A stretch of 64,000 nt of DNA from Zoogloea sp. (GTDB taxonomy: Bacteria > Pseudomonadota > Gammaproteobacteria > Burkholderiales > Rhodocyclaceae), in contig NZ_JAQVCN010000008.1 in the NCBI RefSeq assembly GCF_028689785.1, positions 1 to 64,000 on the forward strand, read 5' to 3'. The notes beneath the pieces are model-generated. The model saw only the letters and a program-made list of their open reading frames with translations, ran no database searches and was not told the origin of the DNA. Each line of letters begins with the position of its first letter. Within the stretch, counting starts at the first letter, position 1. Shown in pieces: positions 1 to 8,580 of this stretch. The position numbers were made by a program, and so were the translations under genes.

Positions 1-517
1 CTCCTGCCAGGCTGCCCGTTCCGCTGGTGCCGATCTGGGTGTTGGTCGAGACGGTGCCGGTCACGCTGCGGTTGAGATTGACGTAGTCAAGCCGGTAGCT
101 GCGCAGGAACGGGGTGTCCGGCATCACTGCGAGACTCCTGCCATTGATCTCGTAACGCAGATCTACCTGCCGTGCCAGGCGATCCAGGATCTGCGGCAGG
201 GTCTGGTCGATAGCGTTGAGGGTGACGGTGCCGGTGAGGCCAGGGTGGATGTCGATGTTGATCCGGGCATCTCGGGCCAGGGCAAACAGCAGATCCTGCA
301 CACGTACAGCGGTGACCACGACGGAGTAGGTCTCCAGCCGGGCGGCTGGCGTTGGGGGTGCAAGGGGCAGGATGTCAGGCAGCCGGCCTGGGGTGGGCTG
401 CGCCTGAGAGGGACGCGGTGCGGCGCGGAGGTGGCTGGAGGAGGGGAGCTCAGGGGGGTGGGATGCGCAAGCGGCCAGCAGCAGGGGGAGCGGCAGAAGG
501 AGGCGGTGGGCTGGCAT
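1..517 (-). CDS. mshL: MSHA-type pilus secretin MshL, N-terminal part (runs off the left edge)
   Basis: The reading frame from an ATG at 517 down to the window edge gives about 172 residues. It opens with a lipoprotein signal: a hydrophobic leucine-rich stretch ending in LLAAC, so Cys would be lipidated. A proline-rich linker follows, then the secretin N-terminal domain with the segments VQDLLFALARDA, IDQTLPQILDRLARQVDLRY and VMPDTPFLRSYRLDYVNLNR. These are characteristic of the outer-membrane secretin of the MSHA pilus system, which forms the channel for the pilus fibre. The C-terminal secretin beta-barrel lies outside the window. The ribosome-binding site is poor, so the start is likely rather than certain. 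The remaining msh genes would be expected to the left. Confidence 0.88.
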   Translation of the reverse strand, partial: MPAHRLLLPLPLLLAACASHPPELPSSSHLRAAPRPSQAQPTPGRLPDILPLAPPTPAARLETYSVVVTAVRVQDLLFALARDARINIDIHPGLTGTVTLNAIDQTLPQILDRLARQVDLRYEINGRSLAVMPDTPFLRSYRLDYVNLNRSVTGTVSTNTQIGTSGTGSLAG

Positions 518-839
518 CGCAGGAGTTCGGGTTATGTTTATGACATTTATTCTATTTCACTTTTATCTGTTTTGAATAAATGTGTGCGCCCGGTCTGCAA
601 GGATGCACTCTGAGGGGGCGTGGCGGGACTCGTATGCCCGGAACGGGTGTCCTGGTTTTCGTGTGTAAGTCCTGTGTAAGATTGATCGACTTAAATGCCG
701 GTCGGACCCAGGGCCGGAGCACCAGAAAGCGCCACCATAAGGCGTATGCATCCATGACGCGTGAGCGGCCGGATTCCCCGCCAGCAAGGTTTCAGAGCTA
801 ACAACGTTGCACACTCATAACACGAGGAGAGGTGAAAAA
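518..839. promoter_or_regulatory. Divergent intergenic region between mshL and acs
   Basis: This 322-base region lies between two divergent genes and must hold both promoters. Towards mshL there is an AT-rich patch (about 535-580) with a possible -10 TAGAAT on the minus strand. Towards acs the sequence upstream of the start contains a good Shine-Dalgarno (GAGGAGAGG) but no clear -35/-10 pair. No RNA gene or convincing small ORF was seen. Confidence 0.5.
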
Positions 840-2798
840 ATGACGAGCGAAACCACCCAGAAGTTCTACTATCCGTCTGAAGAGGTGGTGAAGAACGCGG
901 CCGTGTCGGGCATGGATGCGTACAAGGCCTTGTGTGCCGAAGCCGAGAAAGATTACGAAGGTTTCTGGGGCGCCCGTGCCAAAGAGCTTCTCGACTGGCA
1001 GACCCCCTTCACCCAGGTCCTGGACGAGAGCAATGCTCCGTTCTTCAAGTGGTTTGCCGACGGCAAGCTGAACGTCTCCTACAACTGCCTTGATCGCCAG
1101 GTCAAAAACGGTCTGGGTGACAAAGTCGCCCTGATCTTCGAAGGCGACAAGGGCGACGTAACCAAGGTTACCTACTCCGATCTGCTCGGCCGCGTCAGCA
1201 AGTTTGCCAACGCGCTCAAGGCTCAGGGTGTCAAGAAGGGCGATCGCGTCGTCATCTATCTGCCGATGTCCATCGAAGGCGTGGTGGCCATGCAGGCCTG
1301 CGCCCGTATCGGCGCCACCCACTCCATCGTGTTTGGCGGCTTCTCCGCCCAGTCCCTGGCTGATCGTATCAACGATGCCGGCGCCGTTCTGCTGATTACT
1401 TCCGACGGGCAGAACCGCGGTGGCAAGGCGCTGCCCCTGAAGTCCATCGCTGACGAAGCGCTGGCCAGCGGCTGCCCCTCCATCAAGAGCGTCATCGTGG
1501 TCAAGCGCACGGGTGCCGAGACCGCCATGGTCGCCGGCCGTGATATCTGGGCGGATGATCTGGTTGCTCAGCAATCCGACGTCTGCGAACCGGAATGGGT
1601 TGAAGCCGAGCATCCTCTGTTCCTGCTCTATACCTCCGGTTCCACCGGCAAGCCGAAGGGTGTTCAGCACTCCACTGGTGGCTACCTGCTGCACGCCATC
1701 CTGACCATGAAGTACACCTTCGACATCAAGCCGAATGATGTTTTCTGGTGTACCGCCGATATCGGCTGGGTTACGGGTCACACCTACATCACCTACGGCC
1801 CCCTGGCCTGCGGTGCGACTGAAGTCGTCTTCGAAGGCGTGCCCACCTATCCGGACGCCGGCCGCTTCTGGAAGATGATCCAGGATCACAAGGTCACCGT
1901 GTTCTACACCGCCCCGACCGCGATCCGTTCGCTGATCAAGTCTGCGGACAACACCCCGGCCGTGCATCCCAAGAACTACGACATGTCCAGCCTGCGCATC
2001 CTGGGTTCGGTCGGCGAGCCGATCAACCCCGCAGCCTGGGAGTGGTACTACGAGAACGTCGGCGGCAGCCGCTGCCCGATCGTCGATACCTTCTGGCAGA
2101 CCGAGACCGGCGGCCACATGATCACCCCGCTGCCGGGCGCCACCCCGCTGATCCCCGGTTCCTGCACGCTGCCCTTCCCGGGCATCCAGGCCGCTGTGGT
2201 CGACGAAACCGGTACCGAAGTTCCCTGGGGTCAGGGCGGCATCCTGGTCGTCAAGCGTCCGTGGCCCTCCATGATCCGTACCATCTGGGGTGATCCGGAC
2301 CGTTTCGTGAAGTCCTACTACCCGGCCGATTTTCAGGGCAAGCTCTACCTGGCTGGCGACGGCGCCATCCGCGACAAGGACACCGGCTACTTCACCATCA
2401 CCGGTCGTATCGATGATGTGCTGAACGTCTCTGGTCACCGCATGGGCACAATGGAAATCGAATCTGCCCTGGTGGCCCACGAGAAGGTTGCGGAGGCTGC
2501 CGTGGTTGGTCGCCCGGACGATCTGACCGGTGAAGCGATCGTGGCTTTCGTTGTGCTCAAGGGTGCTCGCCCCACCGGCGAAGAAGCTGCCAAGGTGGTC
2601 AAGGAGTTGCAGAACTGGGTGGGTCAGGAAATCGGGCCCATCGCCAAGCCGAAGGACATCCGCTTCGGTGAGAATCTGCCGAAGACCCGTTCCGGCAAGA
2701 TCATGCGCCGCCTGCTCCGTCAGCTGGCCAAGGGTGAGGAGATCACTCAAGACACCTCGACGCTGGAGAACCCGGCGATCCTGGAGCAGCTCAAGTAA
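840..2798 (+). CDS. acs: Acetyl-CoA synthetase
   Basis: A 652-residue AMP-forming acetate-CoA ligase. It activates acetate to acetyl-AMP and then acetyl-CoA in the cytoplasm. The adenylate-forming P-loop [11 protein letters not shown] begins near residue 264. The C-terminal [11 protein letters not shown] motif carries Lys620, the residue reversibly acetylated in this family. Length matches the family (about 650). The start ATG at 840 was chosen because a strong Shine-Dalgarno (GAGGAGAGG) precedes it by six bases and the Acs N-terminus begins there; an in-frame ATG 33 bases upstream lacks this. The gene is followed by an intrinsic terminator and then by the acetate permease genes, so acetate scavenging is the likely shared role. 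Confidence 0.97.
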   Translation: MTSETTQKFYYPSEEVVKNAAVSGMDAYKALCAEAEKDYEGFWGARAKELLDWQTPFTQVLDESNAPFFKWFADGKLNVSYNCLDRQVKNGLGDKVALIFEGDKGDVTKVTYSDLLGRVSKFANALKAQGVKKGDRVVIYLPMSIEGVVAMQACARIGATHSIVFGGFSAQSLADRINDAGAVLLITSDGQNRGGKALPLKSIADEALASGCPSIKSVIVVKRTGAETAMVAGRDIWADDLVAQQSDVCEPEWVEAEHPLFLLYTSGSTGKPKGVQHSTGGYLLHAILTMKYTFDIKPNDVFWCTADIGWVTGHTYITYGPLACGATEVVFEGVPTYPDAGRFWKMIQDHKVTVFYTAPTAIRSLIKSADNTPAVHPKNYDMSSLRILGSVGEPINPAAWEWYYENVGGSRCPIVDTFWQTETGGHMITPLPGATPLIPGSCTLPFPGIQAAVVDETGTEVPWGQGGILVVKRPWPSMIRTIWGDPDRFVKSYYPADFQGKLYLAGDGAIRDKDTGYFTITGRIDDVLNVSGHRMGTMEIESALVAHEKVAEAAVVGRPDDLTGEAIVAFVVLKGARPTGEEAAKVVKELQNWVGQEIGPIAKPKDIRFGENLPKTRSGKIMRRLLRQLAKGEEITQDTSTLENPAILEQLK

Positions 2799-2939
2799 GA
2801 GACATATGCCCTGGCTTTTGAGCCGGGGTGATTTGCAGCCGGCAGTTCCCCGAATTGCCGGAAATAAAAATAGAGCAAGTCGAATAAAGAAAAAACAGGG
2901 GAGGAACCCGGTGCTGTAAGGCCGGGGGTAGAGGGGGAG

Positions 2940-2968
2940 AAAAAGGCGCGAATTTCGCGCCTTTTTTT
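2940..2968 (+). terminator. Intrinsic terminator after acs
   Basis: A run of A is followed by GGCGCG, a five-base loop, CGCGCC and then seven T. This is a classic rho-independent terminator 140 bases after the acs stop. The A-run on the left means it could also work on the opposite strand. Confidence 0.88.
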
Positions 2969-3128
2969 CGTCCTGATTTTTTTACGTAAAGCGCCTTGTT
3001 TTAAAAGAATTTTTCGAGCCTTTGGGTGCTGCGGCGCGATATTTCATCGGCTGTCGTCAAGATGGGGGTTTCATTTGTCAGCGTAAGGTCGATGTAAGTG
3101 TCCGCCGGTAACTTGCCACTACCCCTAA

Positions 3129-3147
3129 AGGAGTCCTTTTGGCTCCT
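3129..3147 (+). promoter_or_regulatory. Leader hairpin upstream of yjcH-actP
   Basis: AGGAG, a bulged T, CC, a TTTT loop, then GGCTCCT form a seven-pair stem with one bulge. It ends about 16 bases before the Shine-Dalgarno (GAGGAGGAG) of yjcH. The AGGAG arm resembles a ribosome-binding site, but no start codon follows it. A role in transcript stability or translational control is possible but unproven. Confidence 0.35.
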
Positions 3148-3176
3148 GGCAGGTTAATTCGAAGAGGAGGAGAGAA

Positions 3177-3485
3177 ATGAAAGACGACCTCGGCGACCGC
3201 ATCCGGGCAAACCCGAAATACCAGGAGCTGGTCTCGAAACGCAATTCCTATGGCTGGATCATGACAGCGCTGATGATGATCGTTTACTACGGTTACATCC
3301 TGCTGGTGGCCTTCGACAAGGAATTTCTGGCGCAGAAGACAGGTGCAGGTGTCATGTCGATCGGGATCCCGATCGGCGTGGGCGTGATTCTGTTCACCAT
3401 CATCATCACCGGTATTTACATTCGTCGTGCCAATACCGAGTTTGACGATCTGAAGGCTCAGGTCATCAAGGAGGCCACCAAGTGA
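3177..3485 (+). CDS. yjcH: DUF485 (YjcH-like) inner-membrane protein
   Basis: A 102-residue protein with two hydrophobic segments (about residues 22-45 and 60-82) and charged termini, matching the DUF485/YjcH family. In many proteobacteria this protein is encoded directly upstream of the acetate/cation symporter ActP, and the same arrangement is seen here. The stop codon overlaps the actP start (TGATG), so the two are translationally coupled. It is presumed to assist ActP in the membrane; no biochemical function is established from sequence. The start has a strong ribosome-binding site (GAGGAGGAGAG). Confidence 0.9.
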   Translation: MKDDLGDRIRANPKYQELVSKRNSYGWIMTALMMIVYYGYILLVAFDKEFLAQKTGAGVMSIGIPIGVGVILFTIIITGIYIRRANTEFDDLKAQVIKEATK

Positions 3486-5254
3486 TGCGCAATTCCAAAT
3501 TCTTGCTCGGCCTCCTGGCCATGCTGGCCTCTGGTGCCGCTCTTGCTGCCGGTGCCGACCTCGGCCAGGCTGAAAAGCAGGCCACCAACTGGACTGCCAT
3601 CATCATGTTCGGCGTCTTCGTCGCCGGTACAATGTTCATCACCAAGTGGGCAGCGTCCAAGACCAAGTCGGCGGCGGACTTCTATACGGCCGGCGGCGGC
3701 ATCACCGGCTTCCAGAACGGTCTGGCAATTGCCGGCGACTACATGTCTGCTGCGTCCTTCCTGGGTATTTCCGCTGCGGTGATGGCCAACGGCTACGACG
3801 GCCTGATCTTTGCGATCGGCTTCCTCGTGGGCTGGCCGGTCATCACCTTCCTGATGGCAGAGCGTCTGCGCAACCTCGGCAAATTCACCTTCGCCGACGT
3901 GGCCGGTTACCGCTTCCAGCAGACCCCGATCCGTGCCTTTGCTGCTTCCGGCACGCTGGTCGTGGTGGCCTTCTACCTCATCGCCCAGATGGTCGGTGCC
4001 GGTCAGCTGATCAAGCTGCTCTTCGGCCTTGAGTACTGGATGGCTGTGGTGATCGTTGGCGCGCTGATGATGGTTTATGTGCTCTTCGGTGGCATGACCG
4101 CCACCACCTGGGTGCAGATCATCAAGGCCGTGCTGCTGCTGGCCGGTGCGTCGTTCATGGCGTTCATGGTGCTCGTCAAGTTCGGTTTCAGCCCGGAAGC
4201 GATGTTCGCCAAAGCTGTCGAGATCAAGACCGCCCTCGCCGCCAAGGACGCCAAGCTGATTGCCGACGCCGCGACCGCCGCTGCCGCCTCCGGCAAGGAT
4301 GTGGCTGAAGTGACCGCCGCGATGGCCGCCAAGAAGGGCGACTCCATCATGGGCCCGGGCTCCTTCGTGAAGGATCCGATCTCCGCCATCTCCTTTGGTA
4401 TGGCGCTGATGTTCGGTACCGCGGGTCTGCCCCACATCCTGATGCGCTTCTTCACCGTGCCGGATGCCAAGGAAGCACGCAAGTCCGTGGGTTGGGCGAC
4501 CGTCTGGATTGGCTACTTCTACATCCTGACCTTCGTGATCGGCTTTGGCGCCATCTGCTTCGTGCTGACCGACCCGACCTTCCTGGATGCCAAGGGCGCC
4601 CTGAAGGGCGGCGGCAATATGGCGGCAATTCACCTCGCCAGCGCTGTGGGTGGCAACGTCTTCCTCGGCTTTATCTCCGCGGTTGCCTTCGCCACCATTC
4701 TGGCGGTGGTTGCAGGTTTGACGCTGTCCGGTGCTTCCGCCGTGTCCCATGACCTGTACGCCACCGTGTTCAAGAATGGCAATGCCGATTCCGCCTCCGA
4801 ACTGCGTGTCTCCCGAATCACCACCATCGTTCTGGGTTTGATCGCGGTGATTCTGGGTATCGCCTTCGAAAAGCAGAACATTGCCTTCATGGTGTCCCTG
4901 GCTTTCGCCATCGCCGCGTCCGCCAACTTCCCGGTGCTCTTCATGAGCGTGCTGTGGAAGGACTGCACCACCAAGGGTGCTGTGATCGGTGGTTTCCTTG
5001 GCCTGCTGAGCGCTGTGGTGATGACCGTGTTGTCGGACTCCGTGTGGGTCGCAACCCTTGGCAACCCGAAGGGTTCCGCGCCGTTCCCCTACACCTCGCC
5101 GGCCCTGTTCTCCATGACCATCGGCTTCGTGGGTATCTGGATCTTCTCGCTGCTCGACCGCAGCCCGAACGCCCAGCAGGAGCGTGCCGACTTCGCTGCC
5201 CAGCTGATCCGGTCCGAAACCGGTATCGGCGCCGCAGGCGCGTCGGGTCACTAA
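3485..5254 (+). CDS. actP: Acetate/cation symporter ActP
   Basis: A 589-residue sodium:solute symporter family permease importing acetate and other short monocarboxylates. It begins with a cleavable-looking signal (hydrophobic stretch to ALAAGA) followed by about 13 membrane helices. The segment [20 protein letters not shown] is typical of this family. Relative to E. coli ActP (549 residues) there is an Ala/Lys-rich hydrophilic insertion at roughly residues 243-288, between two helices. The start could be GTG at 3482 or ATG at 3485; the latter overlaps the yjcH stop. A strong terminator follows at 5294. Confidence 0.94.
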   Translation: MRNSKFLLGLLAMLASGAALAAGADLGQAEKQATNWTAIIMFGVFVAGTMFITKWAASKTKSAADFYTAGGGITGFQNGLAIAGDYMSAASFLGISAAVMANGYDGLIFAIGFLVGWPVITFLMAERLRNLGKFTFADVAGYRFQQTPIRAFAASGTLVVVAFYLIAQMVGAGQLIKLLFGLEYWMAVVIVGALMMVYVLFGGMTATTWVQIIKAVLLLAGASFMAFMVLVKFGFSPEAMFAKAVEIKTALAAKDAKLIADAATAAAASGKDVAEVTAAMAAKKGDSIMGPGSFVKDPISAISFGMALMFGTAGLPHILMRFFTVPDAKEARKSVGWATVWIGYFYILTFVIGFGAICFVLTDPTFLDAKGALKGGGNMAAIHLASAVGGNVFLGFISAVAFATILAVVAGLTLSGASAVSHDLYATVFKNGNADSASELRVSRITTIVLGLIAVILGIAFEKQNIAFMVSLAFAIAASANFPVLFMSVLWKDCTTKGAVIGGFLGLLSAVVMTVLSDSVWVATLGNPKGSAPFPYTSPALFSMTIGFVGIWIFSLLDRSPNAQQERADFAAQLIRSETGIGAAGASGH

Positions 5255-5293
5255 GCAAGACTCCCGGGGGGCTTCGGCTCCACCGGATGCAAT

Positions 5294-5332
5294 AAAAAAA
5301 CCCCGGTCTGCCATCAGGCAGCCGGGGTTTTT
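5294..5332 (+). terminator. Intrinsic terminator after actP
   Basis: A run of seven A precedes CCCCGG, a small internal mismatch, CTGCC, an ATCA loop, GGCAG, CCGGGG and five T. It ends the acetate transporter transcript. Confidence 0.92.
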
Positions 5333-5703
5333 CAATGGATGGAGGGAATGATGCACCGGCGGTCGTGCGTCATGCCGCATCGACGCAACGCAGCCTGCGG
5401 CAGGCTTGCGCGAAGCCCGGTCGGCCCTGTGCTAGACTCGAACGGAATTGTAATGAGGGCATACGCTGCTGACGCCCGGAAAGGCCCTGGAGTTGTGGGG
5501 CACAAGGACGGTTGCAGCTGTCGATCAGGGATTGGCCGAAAAAGGCGGCGGGGGATGCTCCGTCGGGCGGACCAACCCCCGAGGCGTTGTCGCGGCTTGC
5601 GCAGCGAACATGCCCCCAAGACCGAGTAAAAGGAGAACAGCGGGTTAACTGTGCCGTATTCCGCTTACTTCAAACTTACACTTCTGCTCCTCAAGAAAGC
5701 GCT
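5333..5703. promoter_or_regulatory. Long GC-rich leader region before the two-component operon
   Basis: This region of 371 bases precedes the response regulator. A possible extended -10 (TGCTAGACT, near 5430) could start a transcript of about 260 bases before the start codon. Complementary segments are nested inside it: TGGGGCA (5496-5502) with TGCCCC (5611-5616) and CGGGGG (5549-5554) with CCCCCG (5576-5581). That suggests RNA structure but matches no RNA family I recognise. A 96-codon open frame here resembles nothing known and is not called. Confidence 0.35.
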
Positions 5704-6378
5704 ATGCGGATCCTGTTGGCCGAAGACGACCTGATTATTGCTGACGGCCTGTGCCGTGCGCTAAAAAAAGCTGGATATGCGGTGGACCATGTTTCCAATG
5801 GCGCCGATGCTGATGCCGCGCTGCTGGTTCAGACCTTCGACCTGTTGATTCTGGATCTGGGGCTTCCAAAACTCTCCGGTATCGAGGTTCTGCGGCGTCT
5901 GCGTTCCCGCAAATGTGCGATGCCTGTGCTCATTCTCACCGCTCAGGATGGCATTGAGGACCGGGTGCGCGGCCTGGATGCGGGGGCCGACGACTATCTG
6001 ACCAAGCCCTTTGCGCTGCCCGAGCTTGAAGCGCGCGTCCGTGCTCTGACCCGGCGTGGGACCGGTCAGGCGCGGTGCATCGAATATGCCCGGCTGGCTT
6101 ACGATCAGGCGGACAGGGTCGTCAAGATAGACGGGCAGGTCGTTGAGTTGTCCGCCCGGGAGGTCGGGCTACTGGAAGTGCTACTGCTACGCGCCGGGCG
6201 TCTGGTGAGCAAGGAGCAACTGGTTGATCACCTGTGCGGGTGGGGCGAGGAGGTCTCCAATAATGCCATCGAAGTATATGTTCATCGCCTGCGCAAGAAA
6301 CTCGAACAGAGCGGCGTGCAGATCGTGACCGTAAGAGGGCTGGGTTACTGCCTGGAAAAGCCTGATGTGGTCGCCTAG
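5704..6378 (+). CDS. tctD: OmpR-family response regulator (TctD-like)
   Basis: A 224-residue two-component regulator. The receiver domain (residues 1-115) has the acidic pair EDD near the start, phospho-acceptor Asp51 in LILDLGLPKLSG and Lys101 in LTKPF. The winged-helix DNA-binding domain (about 125-220) ends in the typical VRGLGYCLE. The start at 5704 places the conserved receiver N-terminus at residue 1; the longer open frame upstream is not conserved protein. The partner kinase overlaps the 3' end by 14 bases. Family resemblance is to TctD/QseB regulators of carboxylate transport. Its position beside acs-yjcH-actP suggests, but does not prove, that it controls carboxylate use. Confidence 0.87.
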   Translation: MRILLAEDDLIIADGLCRALKKAGYAVDHVSNGADADAALLVQTFDLLILDLGLPKLSGIEVLRRLRSRKCAMPVLILTAQDGIEDRVRGLDAGADDYLTKPFALPELEARVRALTRRGTGQARCIEYARLAYDQADRVVKIDGQVVELSAREVGLLEVLLLRAGRLVSKEQLVDHLCGWGEEVSNNAIEVYVHRLRKKLEQSGVQIVTVRGLGYCLEKPDVVA

Positions 6379-7861
6379 GTGGCGCAAGGTGGCGGATGAG
6401 GACGCCACCGATGGCAAGGCCTTCAACTCCCTGTTTGGGGAGATTCTTGACTGGATGTTGGCGCCACTGCTGTTCCTGTGGCCAATTTCCATCATCGTCA
6501 CCCATAACGTCGCCAACAGCATTGCCAACCAGCCCTACGATCAAGCGCTGGCAGTCAACGTTAGGGCTATCGCCCGTCTGGTCAAACTCGAGAACGGACA
6601 GGCCCGGGTTAACTTTCCCGCGCCGGCGCGCCTGATATTGCGGGCCGACGAAGATGACACCGTCTACTACCAGGTGCTCGGCTTCAAGGGCGAACTGCTG
6701 GCTGGCGACAAGGATATTCCACCGATCGCCGCGCCGGAGAACGTGGTTCCCGACCTCGTCATGTTCCGCGACGAATCCATTGCCGGTGAAGAGGTGCGCG
6801 TGGCGTATCAGTTCGTTCAGCCTATTGATAGCGCCCCTTCCAGGCTCGTGCTGCTCCAGGTTGCCGAAACGCGCAACAAACGCAGCACCCTCGCCTCCCG
6901 GGTGGTGACCGGCGTGCTCCTCCCGCAGTTTGCCATCATCCCCATTGCGGTCATCCTGGTCTGGCTCGGTCTCTCCCGCGGTATCGCACCCCTCAATCAG
7001 CTCCAGCGCCTGATTCGTCGTCGTCGCCCTTCCGACCTGTCTCCTATCTCAGTGTCGGGGGTTCCGGAAGAAGTCCGGCCCCTGATCATCGCCTTCAACG
7101 AGATGATGGCCCGCCTTGAAGAGAATCTTCAGGCCCAGCAACGCTTCATTGCCGATGCGGCACATCAGATGCGGACACCGTTGACCGGGTTGCGCATGCA
7201 GACGGATCTCGCCCTGATGGAGACGGACCCCGCTCAGGTGCATCGATCCCTTGTGCATATCTCCCAGAGTGCTGAGCGGGCGGGGCACTTGATCAACCAG
7301 CTACTGTCCCTGGCCCGGGCCGAAGCTAGCTATGAAAAGATCTATGCCGTGGAGCGGGTGGATCTGGAAGTGCTGCTGCGCACAATGTTGAGTGATTTTG
7401 TTCCGCGTGCTCGCCAGAAGAACATCGACTTTGGTCTCGAGAACACCGGCGAGCCGCTGGTGATCGACGGCAACCCGGTACTGCTTGGCGAACTGGTCAA
7501 GAACCTGATCGACAACGCCATCAAGTACACCCCCAGCGGGGGGTGCGTCACCGTTCGCACCATCGCTACGGAACGCGCAATACTGGAAGTTGAAGATACA
7601 GGCGTCGGAGTGCCGGACGTAGACCGGGAGCGGGTTTTCGAGCGCTTCTACCGCGTGCTTGGAAGCACCGAAAGCGGCTCCGGCCTCGGCCTTCCCATCG
7701 TCCGGGAGATCGCAGAGCTTCATCGTGCCAAGGTCAGTCTCATCCCCAACCCCAGCGGCAAAGGCACCATCGCCCAGGTGGTCTTCCCGCGCAGTCGAGC
7801 GGGGGAGGAACACCTGCCACCTGAGCCCCGGGCTCTCGCCGAGCAGTTCCCCCCCGCTTGA
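6365..7861 (+). CDS. tctE: Sensor histidine kinase (TctE-like)
   Basis: A 498-residue membrane histidine kinase. One transmembrane helix lies near residues 30-50, followed by a periplasmic sensor region of the 2CSK_N type (about 55-175). A second helix near 178-203 leads to a HAMP-like linker. The phospho-acceptor is His267 in FIADAAHQMRTPL. The ATP-binding domain shows the N box LVKNLIDNAIKYTP, the G1 box VEDTGVGVP and the G2 box GSGLGLPIV. It overlaps the regulator gene, so the pair is co-translated. TctE-type kinases commonly sense tricarboxylates; the ligand here is unknown. Confidence 0.87.
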   Translation: MWSPRWRKVADEDATDGKAFNSLFGEILDWMLAPLLFLWPISIIVTHNVANSIANQPYDQALAVNVRAIARLVKLENGQARVNFPAPARLILRADEDDTVYYQVLGFKGELLAGDKDIPPIAAPENVVPDLVMFRDESIAGEEVRVAYQFVQPIDSAPSRLVLLQVAETRNKRSTLASRVVTGVLLPQFAIIPIAVILVWLGLSRGIAPLNQLQRLIRRRRPSDLSPISVSGVPEEVRPLIIAFNEMMARLEENLQAQQRFIADAAHQMRTPLTGLRMQTDLALMETDPAQVHRSLVHISQSAERAGHLINQLLSLARAEASYEKIYAVERVDLEVLLRTMLSDFVPRARQKNIDFGLENTGEPLVIDGNPVLLGELVKNLIDNAIKYTPSGGCVTVRTIATERAILEVEDTGVGVPDVDRERVFERFYRVLGSTESGSGLGLPIVREIAELHRAKVSLIPNPSGKGTIAQVVFPRSRAGEEHLPPEPRALAEQFPPA

Positions 7862-7901
7862 GTGTGTCGACGTACGGGCTAAAAGAATCTTGATTTTCCC
7901 T

Positions 7902-7930
7902 TTGACATGGGCAGATACCTTGCCTATAAT
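7902..7930 (+). promoter_or_regulatory. Consensus sigma-70 promoter of tRNA-Phe
   Basis: A perfect -35 TTGACA (7902-7907) and a perfect -10 TATAAT (7925-7930) are separated by exactly 17 bases. The tRNA starts 12 bases after the -10, which fits a short 5' leader. Confidence 0.93.
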
Positions 7931-7942
7931 GCGTTCCTCGTT

Positions 7943-8018
7943 GGCCAGTTAGCTCAGTTGGTAGAGCAGCGGATTGAAAATCCGCGTGTCCGTGGTTCGA
8001 TTCCGCGACTGGCCACCA
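7943..8018 (+). tRNA. tRNA-Phe (anticodon GAA)
   Basis: A 76-base cloverleaf. The acceptor stem GGCCAGT pairs with ACTGGCC and the CCA end is encoded. The D-stem is GCTC/GAGC and the anticodon stem is GCGGA/TCCGC with loop TTGAAAA, giving anticodon GAA at 7976-7978. The T-stem is CGTGG/CCGCG (one G-T pair) with loop TTCGATT. It has its own consensus promoter and terminator, so it is a single-gene transcription unit. Confidence 0.98.
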
Positions 8019-8028
8019 AGAATTATCA

Positions 8029-8069
8029 AGCACTTAGCCCAGCCCATAAAGCTGGGCTAAGTGCTTTTT
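8029..8069 (+). terminator. Strong intrinsic terminator after tRNA-Phe
   Basis: A perfect 15-base-pair stem (8029-8043 with 8051-8065), a seven-base loop and a T-run directly after. It lies 10 bases past the tRNA CCA end. Confidence 0.95.
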
Positions 8070-8331
8070 GTGCCTCGTTCTGACGTTTTTCGGTCAGGCG
8101 GGCGGTGGCCGAGTTCCGCGAACAGGGCGCACCTCATTGGCTTCCATTGCTTCGCCAGCCTGGGCCGGCCTGTAGGCCGGCTTTCGCGCGCCGGATGTAC
8201 TTGATCTGCCATTGGACATAGTTCTTCAACGCGGCGGAGGCGACGGCCTCGCAGCTCTGCTTGGTGGCCGCTGCGATGCTGTGCAACAGGACCTGGTCTT
8301 GTTCGCTTAGGGTGACGGTCAGGTGTGCCAT
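8057..8331 (-). pseudogene. Decayed CopG/ParD-like ribbon-helix-helix antitoxin
   Basis: From an ATG at 8331 the frame reads MAHLTVTLSEQDQVLLHSIA and continues through a ribbon-helix-helix-like region to an IRRAKAGLQAG segment typical of CopG-type antitoxins. It then stops after 65 codons. Homology appears to continue in other frames: with one base fewer in the GGCCGGCCC run near 8161-8170 the next residues read AQAGEAMEANEVR, and with one fewer C near 8136-8140 they read LFAELGHR. Two single-base insertions therefore best explain the truncation. No toxin gene follows; the frame runs into the tRNA terminator. The exact 3' end is uncertain. Confidence 0.55.
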
Positions 8332-8580
8332 GGTTGCTCCTGGCGTGGCTGAAGCAAAATGATAGGGCGACCAGAGCGCAGGGCCGATCCCGGCCGAGCC
8401 ACCAAAAAGCCGATGTGCTGGAGCGTGGCGCGGGTAGCTTTTCCGATTGCTGCGTGGGCAACGATTTCTGGAGCCCTGCAGCCTGCGTGGCTAAACTGTA
8501 GGTATCGTCCTATAGCCCTGCGGGACACGTCCGTGCTTTGGGTGTTCAGGCCCATGGCCCTACGGTCGTTGTCGGCGCTC

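Larger units (their letters stand above)
2799..3176. other. Intergenic region between acs and yjcH
   Basis: This 378-base gap holds the acs terminator near 2940-2968. Further on there is an AT-rich stretch around 2965-3015 and a small hairpin (3129-3147) just ahead of the yjcH ribosome-binding site. The promoter for yjcH-actP must lie between 2970 and 3150, but no convincing sigma-70 or sigma-54 box was recognised. No coding sequence was seen. Confidence 0.5.

Noticed and set aside
600-660. A sigma-54 promoter for acs
   Set aside because: A GG...GC pair was seen, but the spacing is 12 rather than 10 bases and the flanks do not match.
798-2750. A 650-codon open frame on the minus strand across acs
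   Set aside because: It is the antisense shadow of acs in high-GC sequence. The composition is low-complexity (Gly/Asp/His/Gln-rich), no ribosome-binding site is seen, and the plus strand encodes a certain enzyme.
3458-5380. A 640-codon minus-strand frame across actP
   Set aside because: Antisense shadow of a hydrophobic membrane protein gene; the translation is rich in His, Gly and Gln and unlike any protein.
5339-5629. A 96-codon open frame in the leader before the response regulator
   Set aside because: No ribosome-binding site, an Arg/Cys-rich translation unlike known proteins, and a start overlapping the end of the actP terminator region. The region looks more like untranslated leader.
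5433-5640. 6S RNA, SRP RNA or RNase P RNA in the GC-rich leader
   Set aside because: Compared by eye with the conserved cores of these RNAs, none of the signature sequences was found.
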